Below, in pieces: positions 59,898 to 64,000 of a stretch of 64,000 bases of DNA. The stretch comes from SG8-39 sp041558415 (GTDB taxonomy: Bacteria; Pseudomonadota; Gammaproteobacteria; Burkholderiales; SG8-39). Position numbers and translations under genes: made by a program. Each line of letters begins with the position of its first letter. Within the stretch, counting starts at the first letter, position 1. The DNA lies in assembly GCA_041558415.1 (NCBI GenBank), contig JBFFEY010000009.1:16048-80047 (forward strand), read 5' to 3'. The notes under the pieces are model-generated. The model searched no databases, had not been told where the DNA came from, and was given only the letters and a program-made list of their open reading frames with translations.

Positions 59898-62800
59898 AGC
59901 TGGGCTCCTTCGGAGGGCGCGGCCTGCGCACGCGGCCCGCTGCGGCGCGTGCGCAGGTCTTCGACCCACATCGCCAGCGCCGGCGTGATCAGCATCTGCA
60001 GCGCGGTGCCGAGCAGCACACCGACGCCGATCGCTACGGCAAGCGGGATGAGGAACTGCGCCTGGATCGAGCGCTCGATGATGAGCGGGAAGATGCCGAG
60101 GAAGGTGGTCACCGCGGTGAGCACGATCGGCCGGAAACGACCCTTGGCCGCGTCGATGATCGCCTGCTGCGCGGGCTTGCCGCGCGACAGCTCCTCGTTG
60201 ACGAAGTCGATGAGCACCAGCGAGCCGTTGACGATGATGCCGGCCAGCCCGACCAGGCCGAACAGGCTGGTCAGGCCGAAGCTGAGACCCATGATCAGGT
60301 GGCCGAGCGTCGCGCCGACCAGACCGAAGGGGATCGAGGCAAGCACGATCACCGGCTGGATGTAGGAACGGAAGGCGAGCGCGAGCAGCGCATACATGCA
60401 GAACACGGCGAGGACGAAGTTCTTCGCGAGCGAGGGCAGCGTACGCCCCTGCTCGCGCTGCTCGCCGCCCATCGCGTAGGTCAGCCCCGGCACCGCCTCC
60501 TGCAGCCGCGGCAGCACCTCGCCCATCAGCTGCGCGTTGACCTGCTGACCGGTCACCACCGCGCTGTCGACCTCGGCGAACACCGTGGTCACGCGCCGCC
60601 CGCCGCGGCGCACGATGGTCGACGGCCCGGTCCCGAGCGACAGCTCGGCCACCTCGTGCAGCGGCACGAAGCCACCGGCCGGCGCGCGGATGCGGTAGCG
60701 CGACAGATCGGCGAGCGAGGCGCGCTCGCGCAGTGGCAGGCGGACGTAGACCCGCACCTCGTCGCGCCCGCGCTGCACGCGCACCGCCTCGGCGCCGAAG
60801 AACGCCGCGCGCACCTGCTGCGAGAGCGATTCGAGCGTCAGGCCGAGCGCACGCGCGGAGGGCTTGAGCTTGAACTGCACTTCCTGCTTGCCTGGCTCGC
60901 GGTCGTCGCGCACGTCGAACACGCCGTCGATGCGGCGCAGCGCCTCCTGCAGCGCCTGCACCGCCTGCGCCAGCCCCTCCTCCGAGCGCGCCGAGAGCTC
61001 GACCTGCACCGGCGAGCCGAGATTGATGACGTTGGAGGCGAAGGTGAGCTTCTTCACGTCCGGCAGCCGGCCCACTTCCTCACGCCAGCGCAGCTCGAAC
61101 TGCTTGGACGTCACCGAGCGCACCTCGGGATCGAGCAGCTCGAACACCACCGACGCCTTGTTTCCCTGCAGCAGGTTGAGCGCGCCGACGGCGCCCGGCC
61201 CGGCGACCGCCTGCTGACCGACCGAAAGATAGACGGCGCTCACCAGGTTGCGTCCGCTCGGATCGGGCAGCGCGCGCGCCGCCCTGTGTCCGGCGCGCTC
61301 GATCGCCTGCGCCGTCGCGAGCGTGGTCTCGGCGGTCGCGCCCTGCGCGAGCTCGAGCGAAGCAGTGACGTAGCGCCCCTCCACCTGCGGGAAAAAGACG
61401 AAGCGTACGTAGCCGCCGGTGATGAGGCCGAGCGTGACCAGCAGCACGGCGACCCCGCCGGCCAGCGACACGGCGTAGTGCGTGGTGACGAAGCGCAGCG
61501 CGCGCGTCAGCGGGCCGTCGACGAAGCGGCGCAGCGCGCGGTCGGTGGCGTGGCGCAGCTCGGCGAGCCGGGCGCCGATGCGCGTGCGCGGCGTGAAGCC
61601 GGTGATGCGCAGGTGCGCGAGGTGGTGCGGCAGGATGAACATCGCCTCGATGACCGACACGATCAGCACGAGGATGACGACCGCCGGGATCTGGAAGAGA
61701 AACTTGCCGAGCGTGCCCGGCGCGAACAGCAGCGGCACGAAAGCCGCCACCGTGGTGGCAACCGCGAGCGCCACCGGCAGCGTAACGCGCTGCGCGCCGC
61801 GCACCGCCGCCTCGACTTCGGGCGTGCCGCGCTCGTTCTCGGCGTAGATGTTCTCCCCGGTGACGATCGCGTCGTCGACCACGATGCCGATCGCAAGGAT
61901 GAAGCCGAACAGCGACATCATGTTGATCGACAGCCCCACCCAGGGCATCACGGCGAACGCGCCGACAAAAGACACGGCGATGCCCGCCGACACCCAGAAC
62001 GCGAGCCGCAGGTCGAGAAACAGCGCCAGCGCGCCAAGCACCAGCGCCAGACCGATCAGGCCGTTCTTGACGAGCAGGCGCATGCGGTTCTGGAACTCGA
62101 TCGAATCGTCGCGCCAGACCTCGACCGTGATGCCCGGTGGCACCCCCGGTCGCAGGGTCTTGTCGAGATAGCGATCGACGACGCGCACCACCTCGAGCAC
62201 CTTTTCCTCGCCGACGCGAAAGACCTGCACGAAGGCCGCCGGCTTGCCCTGGTAGCGCATGATGAGATCTTCGTCGCGGAAGCCGTCGTCGATGCGCGCA
62301 ATCTCGGCGAGCCGCACGCGTGCGCCTGTCGCAGCGGACACCACCACGATGTTCTCGAAGTCGGCACGGTTGTAGTTGCGCCCCTTGGCGCGCAGCAGGA
62401 TCGACTCGCCCGCCGCCTTGATGTCGCCGCTCGGCAGATCGAGGCTCGAGCGGCGCACCGTCGCCGCCAGATCCTGCAACGTGAGGCCGTAGGCGCGCAG
62501 CGCGTCGTTCGGCACCTCGATCGAGACCTCGTACTCCCGCACCCGCGCGACCTGTACCAGCGAGATGCCCGGCGTGGCCGAGAGCTCGTCCTTCACCCGG
62601 TAGGCCAGCTCGCGCAGCACGGTCTCCGGCACGTTGCCGTAGAGCGCGAGCTCGACCACGCGCTGGCGGGTTACCAGCTGGCGGACCTCCGGCCGCTCGG
62701 CCTCGTCCGGGAAGGTGGTGATGCGGTCAATCGCCGCCTTGACCTCGTCGAGCTTGCTCGCCACGTGCGCGCCGCGCGAAAGCTCGATGCGCACCACGCC

Positions 62801-63067
62801 GGTGCCCTGCACGGCCACCGAGGTGATTTGATCGATACCGTCGATTCCCTCGATCTGCTCCTCGATGCGCTGGACGATCGCCTCTTCGACCTCGTCCGGC
62901 GCCGCGCCCTGGTATTCGACGCGCGCCTCGAGCACGTCGAGCTCGATGAGCGGAAACACCTCCTGCTTCATCGTCAGCATGTTGACCACGCCGGCGATGA
63001 GAATGAGCCCCATGAGCAGATTCGCCGCCACCGGATGGCGGGCCATCCACGCGATCAGGGCCTTCAT
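59894..63067 (-). CDS. RND-family efflux permease (AcrB/hydrophobe-amphiphile type)
   Basis: The 1057-residue protein has about 12 membrane helices and RND signatures: YQGAAPDEVEEAIVQRIEEQ near the N-terminus, the essential IGIVVDDAIVTGENIYAENE motif with two aspartates near residue 400, and a second half with similar topology (LVGLAGIIVNGSLVLIDFVN). It exports small molecules in a tripartite pump. The permease overlaps the membrane-fusion gene by four bases. No outer-membrane channel gene is seen in the window, so the pump may use a shared TolC. Confidence 0.93.
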   Translation of the reverse strand: MKALIAWMARHPVAANLLMGLILIAGVVNMLTMKQEVFPLIELDVLEARVEYQGAAPDEVEEAIVQRIEEQIEGIDGIDQITSVAVQGTGVVRIELSRGAHVASKLDEVKAAIDRITTFPDEAERPEVRQLVTRQRVVELALYGNVPETVLRELAYRVKDELSATPGISLVQVARVREYEVSIEVPNDALRAYGLTLQDLAATVRRSSLDLPSGDIKAAGESILLRAKGRNYNRADFENIVVVSAATGARVRLAEIARIDDGFRDEDLIMRYQGKPAAFVQVFRVGEEKVLEVVRVVDRYLDKTLRPGVPPGITVEVWRDDSIEFQNRMRLLVKNGLIGLALVLGALALFLDLRLAFWVSAGIAVSFVGAFAVMPWVGLSINMMSLFGFILAIGIVVDDAIVTGENIYAENERGTPEVEAAVRGAQRVTLPVALAVATTVAAFVPLLFAPGTLGKFLFQIPAVVILVLIVSVIEAMFILPHHLAHLRITGFTPRTRIGARLAELRHATDRALRRFVDGPLTRALRFVTTHYAVSLAGGVAVLLVTLGLITGGYVRFVFFPQVEGRYVTASLELAQGATAETTLATAQAIERAGHRAARALPDPSGRNLVSAVYLSVGQQAVAGPGAVGALNLLQGNKASVVFELLDPEVRSVTSKQFELRWREEVGRLPDVKKLTFASNVINLGSPVQVELSARSEEGLAQAVQALQEALRRIDGVFDVRDDREPGKQEVQFKLKPSARALGLTLESLSQQVRAAFFGAEAVRVQRGRDEVRVYVRLPLRERASLADLSRYRIRAPAGGFVPLHEVAELSLGTGPSTIVRRGGRRVTTVFAEVDSAVVTGQQVNAQLMGEVLPRLQEAVPGLTYAMGGEQREQGRTLPSLAKNFVLAVFCMYALLALAFRSYIQPVIVLASIPFGLVGATLGHLIMGLSFGLTSLFGLVGLAGIIVNGSLVLIDFVNEELSRGKPAQQAIIDAAKGRFRPIVLTAVTTFLGIFPLIIERSIQAQFLIPLAVAIGVGVLLGTALQMLITPALAMWVEDLRTRRSGPRAQAAPSEGAQL

Positions 63068-64000
63068 TGCGTGACGCGGTCCTTCTGCCCCTGCGCTGCG
63101 GCGCGGGTCTGCGTGCGCGGCGCATCGGACGCCGCCGGCACGGCCGCCGCTTCGACCACGCGCACCGGCATGTCCTGCGTCACGATCTTCAGGTCGCTGA
63201 CGATGACGCGCGCGGCATCGGGCAGACCCTGCGCGGACACCACGGCACGGTTCTCGCTCTCGCTCAGCAGACGCACCGGCCGGATCGATACCTTGTCGTC
63301 GGCATCGACCAGCCAGAGTCTGCTGCCGTCGCGCAGCGCGCGGCGCGGCACGACGGCGTAGCGCCCCTCGCGGCGCCCCTCGATCTCGACGGTTGCATAC
63401 ATGCCAACGAGCAGCGGTGGCGGCGCAGCCTCGCTCGGCGGCACGGTCTGGTCACCGCTTTGCAACGGCTCGCCGCGCGCGCCCGGCGCGTCGATCGCCA
63501 CCACGACGTTGAAGGTTCGCGTACCGCTGTCCACCGCGGACTCGACGCGATCGACGTGCGCCGCCCAGCGATAAACCGTGCCGCCGTATTCCACCCGCAC
63601 CTCGGCGCGGGCGCCGCTCCGGCCGATGTCCTGCATCCACGGGTCGGCGATCAGCGCGATGTCGCGGTCGGTGAGCGAGACGGGAATTTCGAGCGCGTCC
63701 GCGGCGTAGATGCGCGCCAGCTCCTTGCCTGGCTGCACGGTGTCGCCCAGGTCGATCTTTTCCGCGAGCACACGCCCCTCGAACGGGGCGGCGACGACGC
63801 ATCGCTCCAGGTCGAGCTGGCGGCTGCGCTCGAGCGCTTCGGCCCGCGCCAGTGCGGCTTGTGCCTGATCGCGCGCCGCCACACGCTCGTCGAGCGTCTG
63901 GCGCGACAGAAAGCCCTTGGCGATCAGCTCGCGCGTGCGCTCGAGCAGCTGCTCGGCGAGCCGCAGGCTCGCCTGCGCCGAGCGCCGGTCGGCGCGCGCC
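63064..64000 (-). CDS. RND membrane fusion protein (HlyD/AcrA family), partial
   Basis: The C-terminal part of a membrane fusion protein enters from the right edge. Visible parts are the coiled-coil region (LRLAEQLLERTRELIAKGFL, RDQAQAALARAEALERSRQL), the lipoyl-like half-motif CVVAAPFEGRVLAEKIDLGD and the beta-barrel (LVGMYATVEIEGRREGRYAV). The tail after VTQDMPVRVVEAAAVPAA is Ala/Gln-rich. It stops inside the permease start as ATGA overlap. The N-terminus and its signal lie outside the window. Confidence 0.88.
   Translation of the reverse strand, partial: ARADRRSAQASLRLAEQLLERTRELIAKGFLSRQTLDERVAARDQAQAALARAEALERSRQLDLERCVVAAPFEGRVLAEKIDLGDTVQPGKELARIYAADALEIPVSLTDRDIALIADPWMQDIGRSGARAEVRVEYGGTVYRWAAHVDRVESAVDSGTRTFNVVVAIDAPGARGEPLQSGDQTVPPSEAAPPPLLVGMYATVEIEGRREGRYAVVPRRALRDGSRLWLVDADDKVSIRPVRLLSESENRAVVSAQGLPDAARVIVSDLKIVTQDMPVRVVEAAAVPAASDAPRTQTRAAAQGQKDRVTQ

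Overview
The window is GC-rich, tightly packed bacterial DNA, most likely from a sulfur-oxidising betaproteobacterium. This assignment is inferred from protein resemblance and from gene content: a complete oxidative-type dsr cluster (dsrEFH and dsrL present), a TusA/DsrC sulfur-carrier set, NarX/NarL-type signalling and PiuC-type oxygenases. I saw no rRNA, tRNA, insertion sequence or CRISPR array.

Layout. (1) 1-7777, minus strand: a dicarboxylate and organosulfonate-type carbon module. It has a Rieske ferredoxin, a TrpD-family protein, a two-subunit UxaA-type lyase that resembles (2R)-sulfolactate sulfo-lyase SuyAB, a ThDP enzyme, an SdhB/FrdB-type iron-sulfur subunit with two membrane anchors but no flavoprotein, and class I fumarase alpha. 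A chalcone-isomerase-like exported protein sits between fumarase alpha and the start of a probable fumarase beta. (2) 7878-9305: an unusual HTH/coiled-coil/ferredoxin-reductase fusion. (3) 9314-11252: a soluble NarX-like kinase and its NarL-like regulator, directly downstream of dsr. (4) 11291-23956, minus strand: dsrABEFHCMKLJOPN, then a variant dsrC and dsrR. This is the reverse-acting sulfite reductase pathway, running from sulfur relay (EFH, C) through the membrane complex (MKJOP) and NAD(P)H output (L) to siroamide synthesis (N). (5) 24247-26581, divergent from dsrA: a translationally coupled trio of a TauD-like dioxygenase, an unknown helical protein and a Cas6/Cmx6-like protein. It is followed by a small alpha/beta-barrel protein, a cysteine-free DsrC homologue and a ParA ATPase. 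(6) 28.5-30.3 kb: a gene-poor stretch with decayed remnants. (7) 30.3-36.9 kb: adenylate cyclase, two Fe/2OG oxygenases, small hypotheticals, then a tandem TusA protein next to a fourth DsrC-family protein. (8) 37-42 kb: TsaC/Sua5, purK-purE-purC and class I aldolase. (9) 42.2-46.9 kb: a GldA/F/G-type ABC system with a DUF4340 protein. (10) 47-52 kb: a radical SAM protein behind an FNR/DNR-type palindrome, an EF-G-like GTPase, a hydrolase and an aldo/keto reductase. (11) 52.4-58.9 kb: an ATP/ADP-translocase-family transporter, an exported dikinase with GWD-like domain order, and two exported beta-lactamase-fold hydrolases. (12) 59-64 kb: a uronate-dehydrogenase-like protein and an RND efflux pump cut by the window edge.

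The most novel signals are the transporter/exported-dikinase/hydrolase cluster, which suggests an envelope phosphorylation system, and the Cas6-like gene that is part of a dsr-linked operon with no CRISPR locus. The four DsrC paralogues with stepwise cysteine loss and the tandem TusA suggest elaborated sulfur trafficking or its regulation.
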